Shown here: positions 42,008 through 50,275 of the stretch, piece after piece
Layout of the letters: each line of letters begins with the position of its first letter
Numbering within the stretch: position 1 is the stretch's first letter
Assembly: GCA_035528905.1 (NCBI GenBank)
Contig: DATKXU010000012.1
Location: 1-64,000 of the forward strand
Source: DATKXU01 sp035528905
Lineage (GTDB): Bacteria > Armatimonadota > UBA5829 > DTJY01
Direction of reading: 5' to 3'
Length of the DNA stretch: 64,000 bases
Program-made: the position numbers and the translations under genes
The notes under the pieces: model-generated
Database searches by the model: none
What the model saw: only the letters and a program-made list of their open reading frames with translations
What the model was told of the DNA's origin: nothing

Positions 42008-43363
42008 ATGTCGAGAGGCAGGTTGGTAGTCGCGGCTGTAGTTGCCAGCTTGGTCGCCCCAGCTTTGCTGGCCTCCATCGTCTCCGCTGAGACCGAAATC
42101 CGGATAACCAGGCCGCTTGACGGGTCAACTGTCCGCGAAACCGTGAACGTTCTTGTCCCGGTTTCGAGCGTTCCTGGGAACGGCTTTATCTCGTGCATGG
42201 TAGATGACAAGTTCAGGTGTGCGGCGGCCAGCAAGTCGGCTAATGGAGTGTCCTTCGTATTCCGGTGGGATACTAAGGCCATGAATCCGGATACGAGTAT
42301 CCCGTTGGCGGAACGAATGCCTCGGGATGGCAAGCATACCATCACTGTCCAGGCCTACGACGCGGACGGCATGAAGTACGGGAAGCCGAAGCAGATTACC
42401 GTCTACGTCAGCAACAGTGCCACCAAGTTCATGCCGGCCGGAGGGCTGAAGCTCCGATACACCCATAAGGTCGGCCGCGCGAGTACGTACGAGTTTAAGT
42501 ACACACTCGATCTGAAGAGGATCGAGAGCGGAGCGAACGTATCTGCAGCGGTCGGCGAGGCGGTCGAGGGTGCCGGCGGCGTAGTCAAGAGAAGCGTCGA
42601 AGATGTCATGCCGGACAACACGGTGCTTATTCGGCAGAAGCTTGTCGGCGCACTGGAATACTACCAGAAGGGGCAGCCGGTCCCGGCGCTCGGCCTTGCG
42701 ACCAGAGCAGTCTATCATACAGAGGATGCGATGGGCCGGATCACCTACACGCTGAAATCTTCATCCCGCGCCGCGAGAGTAGCTGTGGACTTGCCGAATC
42801 TGCCCGCGCATCGAGTAAGGATCGGTGACACCTGGACGCAGCCCGATAGAATATTCCGAGACGCCATTACGGGGAATTCTGCGGCGGTAGTCTCGACTAG
42901 CACGCTGGAAGGAATGGAGTGGGAAGGCGGGCAGCCATGCGCCAAGATAAAGTCGTCCTTTTCCGCAACGATGACTATACCGTTTTCTAGGGCTTTCATG
43001 GGGCCGCTGAGCGTTAATGGCGAGACCATAATGTATTTCGGCTGTGAGGTAGGGGAAGTCGTCTCCTCTGTGACTACGGCTGCCGCGAGAGGGCGGGTTG
43101 ATCGCAACGCACTGAACGTCTTGGCCCAATCTCTAGGGGCACAGGGCGCAGGCGTGCCTTCGCCGGCATTCGCACCGGCCATACCTATGGGTCCAGGCGG
43201 CCCGCCGGGCATGGAGGAGGGTGAAGCGTATCCTCCGCCCGCGTACATGCCTGCGCCGTCCGGATATGGGCCTGTGCCCGGCAGCCTTGAGGCCGCCCAG
43301 GGCGCCGTGGACCTCGTTGATGTGGAGTTGGTCGTTCACCAAACCCTGAGCCTGGTGCGCTGA
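42008..43363 (+). CDS. Exported protein of unknown function with Ig-like N-terminus
   Basis: A 451-residue protein, not recognised. A signal peptide (RLVVAAVVASLVAPALLASI, cleaved after VSA) precedes an Ig-like domain (about 30-135, IRITRPLDGSTVRETVNVLV...HTITVQAYDADG). A larger beta-rich region (about 145-385) follows, with threonine/valine-rich strands. The C-terminal 65 residues are Pro/Gly/Met rich (GPGGPPGMEEGEAYPPPAYM) and probably disordered. I chose ATG 42008 because the signal peptide starts there. A strong terminator follows at 43403, so it is a single-gene unit with the promoter at 41890. Confidence 0.65.
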   Translation: MSRGRLVVAAVVASLVAPALLASIVSAETEIRITRPLDGSTVRETVNVLVPVSSVPGNGFISCMVDDKFRCAAASKSANGVSFVFRWDTKAMNPDTSIPLAERMPRDGKHTITVQAYDADGMKYGKPKQITVYVSNSATKFMPAGGLKLRYTHKVGRASTYEFKYTLDLKRIESGANVSAAVGEAVEGAGGVVKRSVEDVMPDNTVLIRQKLVGALEYYQKGQPVPALGLATRAVYHTEDAMGRITYTLKSSSRAARVAVDLPNLPAHRVRIGDTWTQPDRIFRDAITGNSAAVVSTSTLEGMEWEGGQPCAKIKSSFSATMTIPFSRAFMGPLSVNGETIMYFGCEVGEVVSSVTTAAARGRVDRNALNVLAQSLGAQGAGVPSPAFAPAIPMGPGGPPGMEEGEAYPPPAYMPAPSGYGPVPGSLEAAQGAVDLVDVELVVHQTLSLVR

Positions 43364-43402
43364 GGGAGATGGTTCAGGCTTGTCGAAGCAGACTACTGCG
43401 AA

Positions 43403-43424
43403 GGCGGGAAAAAGATTTCCCGCC
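43403..43424 (+). terminator. Rho-independent-type terminator
   Basis: GGCGGGAAA and TTTCCCGCC form a perfect 9-bp stem over a 4-base loop, 40 bp after the preceding stop. The following sequence is T-rich but interrupted. Confidence 0.75.
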
Positions 43425-43483
43425 TATCGTTTCTTCTAGGGGATGGTTGCTGCCGTTTGCCGGCCAGCTCCGGGAATCTGCGA

Positions 43484-44242
43484 ATGGTTGATGTGGTGAG
43501 TAGAGAAGTTGACAAGGAGAGCTCGGAGAAGCAGCTCGAGCTGGTAGACCATCTGGCGGAGCTCCGCAACAGGATCATACGCTGCATAGTCTATGTCGGC
43601 CTGGGCATGGTTGTCGGCTGGGTGTTCTACGGTTCGTTCTTCAAGCTGTTGAGCGCCCCCGTAATGCGGTTCCTCGAGCGGAGCGGGAGCTCATTTCTAC
43701 TCACCGGAGTCGCCGAGGGGTTCACGATCAAGGTTCAGATATCCCTGCTCGTCGGCATAATAATCGCCCTGCCGCTGATTACGATGGAAGGATGGGGGTT
43801 TATCGCTCCCGGACTCACGAAGTCGGAGAGGCGCGCGGTCAAATTGGTTATGCCTCTCTCGATCCTCCTTTTTGTCTCCGGCGTCGTTCTCGGCTATTTC
43901 GTCATGCCTGCGGGCATCAAGTGGCTCATCAGCCAGAACCCGCCGAGCGCAAAGTTTATGCCCCAAGTTGCCTCGACGCTCCTGTTCATCCTGAAGATGT
44001 ATCTGGCCTTCGGTCTGGTGTTCCAGATGCCCGTGGTTCTGATGTTCCTGGCGAAGGCGGGCCTCATAAGCTCCAGAACGCTGAAGTCGTACTGGCGGCA
44101 GGCAGTCGTGGCCCTATTCATAATAGCCGCGGCGGTGACCCCCTCCGGGGACGCCTTCACGATGATGATGCTGTGCGTTCCCATGGTCGTCCTCTATGTT
44201 CTCAGCATTGGATTGGTGAAGCTCGTCGAGAGATCGCGCTGA
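43484..44242 (+). CDS. tatC: Sec-independent protein translocase TatC
   Basis: TatC is the six-helix receptor of the twin-arginine pathway that exports folded proteins. The 252 residues have the N-terminal ELVDHLAELRNRIIRC motif, the first periplasmic loop leading to FTIKVQISLLVGIIIALPL, and the later helices ending DAFTMMMLCVPMVVLYVLSI. I chose ATG 43484; the ribosome site is weak. TatA/B genes are not adjacent, unlike in many genomes. The helicase gene follows by 46 bp. Confidence 0.95.
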   Translation: MVDVVSREVDKESSEKQLELVDHLAELRNRIIRCIVYVGLGMVVGWVFYGSFFKLLSAPVMRFLERSGSSFLLTGVAEGFTIKVQISLLVGIIIALPLITMEGWGFIAPGLTKSERRAVKLVMPLSILLFVSGVVLGYFVMPAGIKWLISQNPPSAKFMPQVASTLLFILKMYLAFGLVFQMPVVLMFLAKAGLISSRTLKSYWRQAVVALFIIAAAVTPSGDAFTMMMLCVPMVVLYVLSIGLVKLVERSR

Positions 44243-44288
44243 GGCCGGTGAGGCATCACACGACGAACGTAGGTTTGGTTCTTCTCCT

Positions 44289-46553
44289 GTGGACTTGGAA
44301 GGGTTCCTGCAAGAGCTGCGGAGTGCAGAGGATTACCGCGGCCAGATTGAGCACATCGCGAAGATCCCAGCGCGCGAGGCCAGGTATAGCGAGCTGACGG
44401 TGCCGCTCCATCCTCGGCTCCGGGAACGGCTTGAGGCGCTAGGCATCAAACGGCTCTATTCGCATCAGGCCGAGGCGGTCAACAAGGCGCTTGATGGCAG
44501 CCATATCGCTGTCGTGACCTCTACAGCAAGTGGGAAGACCCTCTGCTACAACCTGCCGGTTCTGCACACGCAGCTTACCTTGCCCGGCAAGACGGCCCTC
44601 TACATGTTTCCGACCAAAGCCCTCGCTCAGGATCAGTTGAGAAAGCTGCGGGAGTTCGGCCTTTCCGACGGGCCGCGATTCGGCGTCTACGACGGAGACA
44701 CGCCCGCTGCGGATAAGCGAGCCATCCGCAGAAACTGCCATACCATTCTCACAAATCCCGATATGCTCCACACAGGTATACTCCCGAACCACATGAACTG
44801 GGCCGAGTTCTTCCGGAACCTCGCCTTCGTCGTGATAGATGAGATGCATGTCTACCGGGGGATATTCGGCGCGCACATGGCGAACATCGTCAGGCGTCTC
44901 AGGCGCGTATGCCGCCACTACGGGTCGGTGCCACAATTCATAGCCTGCTCGGCCACGATCGGGAGCCCCGAGGAGCTGATGCGCGTCCTTACCGGCGTCA
45001 AGGCCGAGGTCGTTGACGATGATGGCTCCCCGGCCGGAGAGAAGCGGCTGGTCTTCTGGAATCCACCGTACATAGGTGAGGGCGAGCGAAAGAGCGCGAA
45101 CTCAGAAGCCGCCTCTCTCTTCGTCTGGCTGGTGCGAAATGGCATTCGGAACATAACTTTCACCAAAGCCCGCGTTGTTGCGGAGTTGATCTATCGCTAT
45201 GCGAGAGAAAGCCTGAGTGACAGTCCCGACCTGGCGTGTCGGATCATGTCGTATCGCGGCGGATACACGCCGGAGCAGAGGCGCGAGATCGAGCGCGGCT
45301 TGTTCGACGGGTCTCTCGTAGGGGTGACAGCCACGACCGCCCTGGAACTCGGAGTGGACATTGGCGATCTGGAAGCCTGCGTATTGACCGGGTACCCGGG
45401 GACTATTGCCAGTACGTGGCAGCAGATAGGCCGAGCCGGGAGAGGACGCCGCTCCTCATTGGCCATTCTGGTGGCGCTGGACAATCCGCTGGACCAGTTC
45501 CTGGTGAACAACCCCGGATATGTCCTGGACGCCGCCAACGAGCGAGTGATCGTGGATCCGCACAATCCCTACATTCTCTCGGAGCACCTGCTATGCGCGG
45601 CATACGAGATTCCGATTACGGAGTTGGACTTCTCGCTCTTCGGAGGCGATGTCGAGCGGATCGTTCGCGAGGCTGAGGAGTCCGGCCGGGTCAGCGCGGG
45701 CGAGCGAATGTGGTTCTGGTCGGGATGGGGCTATCCGGCCTCAGGTGTGAATATACGCTCCGCCGGAGGGACCGGCTTCGCGGTGTATGACCTTGCCAAC
45801 CCTGACGAAGTGCTGGGTACAGTGGAGGAAGCCAGCGCGTTTTCGATGCTGCATGAGGGCGCGGTGTATCTGCACCAGGGAGAGTCATACGTGGTGCAGC
45901 GGCTCGATATCGCAGAACGCCGGGCATTCGTGTCGCAGCGCGAAGTCGGCTACTACACCACTCCTCGGACTTTCACACAGATCGAGATCAAGTCAGAGTC
46001 GGCGAGTCGTCCGCAGGGCTCGGGGAGCGTCCATTTCGGGGAGATCAGCGTCACCACTCAGGTGACCGGCTTCTGGAAGAAGCGAATTCTCACCGAGGCG
46101 TGCCTTGAAGTGGTTGATCTGGACTTGCCGTGCCAATCATTCCATACCAAGGGACTGTGGTTTACCCTCGACGCGCCTGTAGGCGTGGACGTGCTAAGCC
46201 GTCCGCTGGGCCTTGAAGGCGGCACCCATGCTCTGGAGCACGCGTTCATAGGCATTATGCCCCTCTGCGCGATGTGCGACACCCTCGACATAGGCGGCGC
46301 TTCGCATCCTCTACATCCGCAGTCGGGTCTTCCAACCATTTTCATCTACGACTCCCATCCCGGAGGGGTCGGTATCAGCGAGGCTGCATATGCCAGGGCT
46401 GACGAGCTCCTGCAGTACACACTCCAAGTCGTCTCACAATGCCCGTGTGCGGACGGGTGCCCCGCTTGCATCCAATCCGCCAAATGCGGCGACAACAACT
46501 TCCCTCTCGACAAACAGTCGGCGCTCTCTACCCTCAGGTACTTGATGGGATGA
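44289..46553 (+). CDS. mrfA: DEAD/DEAH-box helicase of the MrfA/YprA type (DUF1998)
   Basis: A 754-residue superfamily 2 helicase like Bacillus MrfA, a 3'-5' DNA helicase in mitomycin-lesion repair. Motif I is TSTASGKTLCYNLP, Ia FPTKALAQDQ, II IDEMH (DExH type), III SATIGSPEE, V/VI TATTALELGVDIGDLE and QQIGRAGRGRRSS. The C-terminal DUF1998 domain has clustered Cys in QCPCADGCPACIQSAKCG, which likely bind metal. The start is GTG 44289. It is in the same direction as tatC, but no functional link is evident. Confidence 0.9.
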   Translation: MDLEGFLQELRSAEDYRGQIEHIAKIPAREARYSELTVPLHPRLRERLEALGIKRLYSHQAEAVNKALDGSHIAVVTSTASGKTLCYNLPVLHTQLTLPGKTALYMFPTKALAQDQLRKLREFGLSDGPRFGVYDGDTPAADKRAIRRNCHTILTNPDMLHTGILPNHMNWAEFFRNLAFVVIDEMHVYRGIFGAHMANIVRRLRRVCRHYGSVPQFIACSATIGSPEELMRVLTGVKAEVVDDDGSPAGEKRLVFWNPPYIGEGERKSANSEAASLFVWLVRNGIRNITFTKARVVAELIYRYARESLSDSPDLACRIMSYRGGYTPEQRREIERGLFDGSLVGVTATTALELGVDIGDLEACVLTGYPGTIASTWQQIGRAGRGRRSSLAILVALDNPLDQFLVNNPGYVLDAANERVIVDPHNPYILSEHLLCAAYEIPITELDFSLFGGDVERIVREAEESGRVSAGERMWFWSGWGYPASGVNIRSAGGTGFAVYDLANPDEVLGTVEEASAFSMLHEGAVYLHQGESYVVQRLDIAERRAFVSQREVGYYTTPRTFTQIEIKSESASRPQGSGSVHFGEISVTTQVTGFWKKRILTEACLEVVDLDLPCQSFHTKGLWFTLDAPVGVDVLSRPLGLEGGTHALEHAFIGIMPLCAMCDTLDIGGASHPLHPQSGLPTIFIYDSHPGGVGISEAAYARADELLQYTLQVVSQCPCADGCPACIQSAKCGDNNFPLDKQSALSTLRYLMG

Positions 46554-46731
46554 GTGCGAAGCAGGCCCTCGTCTATCCGTTGCGATACCTCGGCGGGGGC
46601 TGCGTTCAGTTTCGGCCGCGTTCCGCATCGGGTAAAACGCGATTGGAATCCGCACGCGAATTCACTCGCGCGGATTGCACGCGGTCCACCGGCGTCATGG
46701 GCGTTGGGTGCCCCAAGGGAGGTGACACCGG

Positions 46732-46986
46732 ATGACGATTGGCGGCTTTCTCATCCTGCTCATAGTTGCGGCTGTCCTCGGCGCGCTTTCTGAAGCCCTT
46801 GCTGGCTGGCGGGCCGGCTATGGATGGATTGGCACCATGATTGTGGCGTTAATCGGCGCATGGATCGGAAGCGCCCTGTTCAAGATAGGGCCGCCCATCA
46901 TGGGAACCTACCTGATCTCCGCGATTCTCGGGGCGGTTGTCCTGATCGTGCTGCTGAAGCTCGTAACTGGCCGCAGGACGGCCTAG
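46732..46986 (+). CDS. GlsB/YeaQ/YmgE family membrane protein
   Basis: An 84-residue protein with three predicted membrane helices: FLILLIVAAVLGALSEAL, GWIGTMIVALIGAWIGSALF and YLISAILGAVVLIVLLKLV. This is the transglycosylase-associated/GlsB pattern, a small stress-linked membrane family of unknown mechanism. GGGAGGTGACACC precedes the ATG. The 178-bp gap before it holds no other gene. Confidence 0.85.
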   Translation: MTIGGFLILLIVAAVLGALSEALAGWRAGYGWIGTMIVALIGAWIGSALFKIGPPIMGTYLISAILGAVVLIVLLKLVTGRRTA

Positions 46987-47113
46987 TGGTCGTAGGTGCT
47001 GGGGATGATTCTCTGCAGTGCAGCCTGCCTCATGTTGTGTAGGGGCGGCCTAAGCATAGACACGAATGGGGGTAAAGCTTGTATTGCGTTGGTAGAAAGG
47101 AGGATTTATCCTG

Positions 47114-47446
47114 ATGTCCGGAGAACAAGACGAGCGATTGGCAGCAGGCGCGGAAGACGGTGAAGCGGGGAGCCGCATCTCTGCGGGCGAAAGGCAGTGT
47201 CCGGAGGGCGGCGAGCCGGCGGAAGAGGCGAGAAAAGTTGCGGCCAGCAGTACGTTCGGCTTTTACCTCCTGTTCGGCCTCCTGATCGCCCTGCTGGTCG
47301 TCGGCGTGGCCTGGCTTGTCGTTTCGCTTAGGCGGGAGAGCATCACGATAATCAGGCCGGGGATGCTTGTCCTGGCTTGTTCGAGTCTCCGTGCGAAGTT
47401 GCTGGAGCGCAGCGACGCCAACACTAACACTTGTACCAGGGGGTGA
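47114..47446 (+). CDS. Small single-helix membrane protein, unknown
   Basis: A 110-residue protein, not recognised. An acidic N-terminal half (1-45, rich in Glu, Gly and Ala) precedes one hydrophobic helix (about 48-71, FGFYLLFGLLIALLVVGVAW) and a short basic C-terminal part. AAAGGAGG lies upstream of the ATG, supporting translation. It ends 99 bp before the outer-membrane-like gene. Confidence 0.5.
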   Translation: MSGEQDERLAAGAEDGEAGSRISAGERQCPEGGEPAEEARKVAASSTFGFYLLFGLLIALLVVGVAWLVVSLRRESITIIRPGMLVLACSSLRAKLLERSDANTNTCTRG

Positions 47447-47544
47447 GAGCCTGCACATCAACTCTTAAAGGCATGCTGCGGCTGAACTGGGCGCAGCGCG
47501 GTTCGCTTCACATTCATCATGCTCTGAGAAAGGAGTTAGAACTA

Positions 47545-48252
47545 GTGAAAAAGCAGATTCATTTCCTAATCGTAGCCGCAGCGGTGACTTGTTTATTTTC
47601 GAGTATGGCCGCTGCTGGCCCTTCGTTCCTGGGCACGACGGGAAACATCCTCACGCCGGACGACCGGCTCCTGGGGCCGGGTGATTTCAGCGCAAGTTTC
47701 CACAACCTCGAACTTACCGACAGCATGAGCATTATCGGCGCGTCTATCGGGGTCACGGATAGCCTTGAGCTGGGTATTGCTCGCTTCGATCCAGATCGGG
47801 CCGGCGCTGATAGGAAAACTGTGATCAGCGGTAAGTATTCCCTGCTGGCGGAGACGGCAGCGGTTCCGTCGTTAGTGGTTGGTCTGGTTGATACTAATGG
47901 TGACCTCGATCCCAACGACGACCCCAGCTTCTACGTCGTGCTGGGAAAGAACCTAACCCCGGCGGCCACGGGTCTGACTGGCGAGCCGGTGCCGCCCATT
48001 AGAGGCTTCGTGGGTATTGGAGGAGGCATCTACAACGGCATATTCGCCGGGCTGGACTGGACGATCAGCCCCAGGGCCAAGGTGATGGCGGAGTTCATCA
48101 ACGAGCTGGACATCAAGGACGCTATCTCGGAAGATTCCGTCTTCAACGTGGGTATCAGACTTGCGCTGACGGAAACCCTCCGCGTGGATTTCGCGATGAT
48201 CAACACCGAGGACTTCGCTTTCGGTATCAGCTACACGAAGTTTGTTCCGTAG
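47545..48252 (+). CDS. Exported beta-rich (outer-membrane-barrel-like) protein
   Basis: A 235-residue exported protein. The signal peptide (KKQIHFLIVAAAVTCLFSSM, cleaved near AAA) starts at GTG 47545, which has AAAGGAG upstream. The mature part has alternating short strands with Gly/Asp turns (FSASFHNLELTDSMSIIGAS, GVTDSLELGIARF, KVMAEFINELDIKD, VFNVGIRLALTETLRVDF) and ends FGISYTKFVP. The alternating amphipathic strands suggest a small beta-barrel such as YjbH-type or uncharacterised porin-like families. If so, the organism has an outer membrane. A terminator follows 20 bp after the stop. Confidence 0.6.
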   Translation: MKKQIHFLIVAAAVTCLFSSMAAAGPSFLGTTGNILTPDDRLLGPGDFSASFHNLELTDSMSIIGASIGVTDSLELGIARFDPDRAGADRKTVISGKYSLLAETAAVPSLVVGLVDTNGDLDPNDDPSFYVVLGKNLTPAATGLTGEPVPPIRGFVGIGGGIYNGIFAGLDWTISPRAKVMAEFINELDIKDAISEDSVFNVGIRLALTETLRVDFAMINTEDFAFGISYTKFVP

Positions 48253-48272
48253 CCATATCCGAACTCCTAATG

Positions 48273-48298
48273 AAGCGGCCCATCGGGGCCGCTTTTTC
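48273..48298 (+). terminator. Rho-independent terminator
   Basis: AAGCGGCC and GGCCGCTT form an 8-bp stem over a 6-base loop, followed by TTTT, 20 bp after the preceding stop. Confidence 0.85.
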
Positions 48299-48347
48299 CA
48301 TTTATGCACAGGCTGTCACCACGCCGGCGTGTGTCGCAGCAGGCAGG

Positions 48348-48376
48348 TTGCGAACCAATCTGCCGCGTGCTATAAT
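48348..48376 (+). promoter_or_regulatory. Promoter for gatCAB
   Basis: -35 TTGCGA (48348-48353), a 17-bp spacer ending CGTGC, and a perfect -10 TATAAT (48371-48376). Confidence 0.75.
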
Positions 48377-48429
48377 TCCTCCTGCGTGTCAACCTGTGGG
48401 ACTGGCAGTTGCTTGTGAGGGCGACCATC

Positions 48430-48720
48430 GTGAAGCTTACCAAAGAGGAAGTCGAGCACGTAGCGTGGCTGGCCAGGCTGGAGCTGACGGATGAGGAGAA
48501 GGAGCGGCTCACCGGCCACCTGAACCAGATCATGGCTCATTTCGAGAAGCTGCAGGAGCTGGACACTGCAGACGTCGAGCCGACTTCGCATTCCATACCT
48601 GTGCAGAATGTGTTCAGAGAGGACGTCGTAGGCCCGTGTCTGCCGATCGAGGATGTGCTCTCCGCTGCGCCTGAGACAGCGGATGATTGCTTTGTCGTCC
48701 CGCAAGTCGTGGAGATGTGA
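48430..48720 (+). CDS. gatC: Asp-tRNA(Asn)/Glu-tRNA(Gln) amidotransferase subunit C
   Basis: GatC clamps GatA and GatB together in the amidotransferase that makes Gln-tRNA and Asn-tRNA from mischarged tRNAs. The 96 residues match: KLTKEEVEHVAWLARLELTD, LNQIMAHFEKLQELDTADVEPT and DCFVVPQVVEM. GTG 48430 gives the canonical N-terminus with GAGGGCG upstream. It is the first gene of a gatC-gatA-gatB operon and gatA begins 24 bp later. Confidence 0.95.
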   Translation: MKLTKEEVEHVAWLARLELTDEEKERLTGHLNQIMAHFEKLQELDTADVEPTSHSIPVQNVFREDVVGPCLPIEDVLSAAPETADDCFVVPQVVEM

Positions 48721-48744
48721 GTCCGAGATGCTTGGGGAGAAGAA

Positions 48745-50202
48745 GTGGCTCTCGTTGCACTGACAGCACATGAACTTTGCAGCATGTTGAAGGCCCGGCA
48801 GGTGAGTTGCCTGGAGGTCACGCAGGCTGTTCTGGAGCGCATTTCGGCGGTTGACGGCGAGGTGCGCGCATACGTCACTGTCACGGCGGACCAGGCCCTC
48901 GAAACAGCGCGGGCCGTGGATGAGCAGATCGCTCGGGGCGATGAGCCGGGACCGCTGACGGGCATCCCCGTGGCCGTCAAGGACAACATGTGCACGCAGG
49001 GCATCCTGACCACATGCTCGTCGAGAATCCTTTACAACTTCGTGCCTCCCTACGATGCCACCGTCGTGGAGCGGCTGGCAAAGGCCGGCTCTGTTATGGT
49101 CGGGAAGACGAACCTCGACGAGTTCGCGATGGGCTCATCTACCGAAAACTCCGGGCTCTTCACAACGCATAATCCGTGGAACTTGACTCGCGTTCCGGGC
49201 GGGTCGAGCGGAGGCTCGGCGGCTGCGGTGGCGGCGGATGAAGCAATTGTTGCCCTGGGATCGGATACCGGCGGCTCGATTCGCCAGCCGGCGTCGTTCT
49301 GCGGAGTCGTCGGGCTGAAGCCCACCTATGGACGTGTGTCGCGCTATGGTCTGGTGGCGTTCGCCTCTTCCTTGGACCAGATCGGGCCGATAACGAAGGA
49401 TGTCACGGATGCGGCGCTGCTGCTTCAGGCCATCGCTGGTAAAGACCCGCTGGATTCCACTTCGGTTGACGTACCCGTTCCGGATTACCTTTCGAGCCTG
49501 CAGAACGATGTCAAGGGCCTGAGAATCGGCGTGCCGAAGGAGTTCTTCGCCCAGGGCGTTCAGCCGGAGATCGCTGACGCAGTGTGGAAGTCCATCGAGC
49601 TTCTGGGATCGCTGGGGGCGGATTACAGGGAAATCCCCATGCCGATCATGGAGTACACGCTTCCCACGTATTACATCCTGGCCCCCGCAGAGGCGAGCTC
49701 GAACCTTGCCCGGTATGACGGTGTCCGGTACGGGCTTCGCAGCAAGCATTCGCCGGATGTTGTCACGATGCTCGTAAAGACGAGAGGCGAAGGTTTTGGC
49801 GCCGAAGTAAAGCAGAGGATCATGATCGGCACCTACGCTCTCAGCGCCGGGTACTACGATGCCTATTACCTGAAGGCGCAGAAGGTGCGGACCCTGGTTC
49901 GCCAGGCATACGATGAGGCGTTCAAGGAGTTCGACGTCCTGATAAGCCCGACCTCGCCGACTGTAGCGTTCGGGATCGGAGAGAGGGTGGACGATCCATT
50001 CCAGATGAAGCTGGCGGACGTGTGCACGATCCCGGTCAACCTGGCGGGCATCCCTGCGATTTCTCTCACCTGTGGGTTCCACGATGGCCTCCCCATCGGA
50101 ATGCAGATAATGGGCAAGCCGTTCGACGAGGAGGCCCTCCTGCGGGTTGCGTACACATTCGAGCAGAATACCGATTATCGCAAGAGGAAACCAGCCCTCT
50201 GA
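48745..50202 (+). CDS. gatA: Asp-tRNA(Asn)/Glu-tRNA(Gln) amidotransferase subunit A
   Basis: GatA is the amidase subunit that releases ammonia from glutamine. The 485 residues carry the Ser-cisSer-Lys triad: Lys in GIPVAVKDNMCTQG, Ser in GSDTGGSIRQPASFCG and the cis-Ser in PGGSSGGSAAAVAA. The end EQNTDYRKRKPAL fits the family. The start is GTG 48745. It depends on GatB to bind tRNA and on ammonia channelling between the two subunits. Confidence 0.97.
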   Translation: MALVALTAHELCSMLKARQVSCLEVTQAVLERISAVDGEVRAYVTVTADQALETARAVDEQIARGDEPGPLTGIPVAVKDNMCTQGILTTCSSRILYNFVPPYDATVVERLAKAGSVMVGKTNLDEFAMGSSTENSGLFTTHNPWNLTRVPGGSSGGSAAAVAADEAIVALGSDTGGSIRQPASFCGVVGLKPTYGRVSRYGLVAFASSLDQIGPITKDVTDAALLLQAIAGKDPLDSTSVDVPVPDYLSSLQNDVKGLRIGVPKEFFAQGVQPEIADAVWKSIELLGSLGADYREIPMPIMEYTLPTYYILAPAEASSNLARYDGVRYGLRSKHSPDVVTMLVKTRGEGFGAEVKQRIMIGTYALSAGYYDAYYLKAQKVRTLVRQAYDEAFKEFDVLISPTSPTVAFGIGERVDDPFQMKLADVCTIPVNLAGIPAISLTCGFHDGLPIGMQIMGKPFDEEALLRVAYTFEQNTDYRKRKPAL

Positions 50203-50232
50203 CACGTGCTGGTAATGCGTATAGGAGATTCT

Positions 50233-50259
50233 TCACTCGTCACTCATCACTCATCACGG
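50233..50259. repeat. CACTCATCA-type short-period repeat before gatB
   Basis: Several near-copies of TCACTCA(T) lie in the gatA-gatB gap. The reverse-complement unit recurs at 51771-51793 after gatB, so the gene is flanked by inverted copies. Confidence 0.6.
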
Positions 50260-50275
50260 CGGGTGAAGGTTCGAC

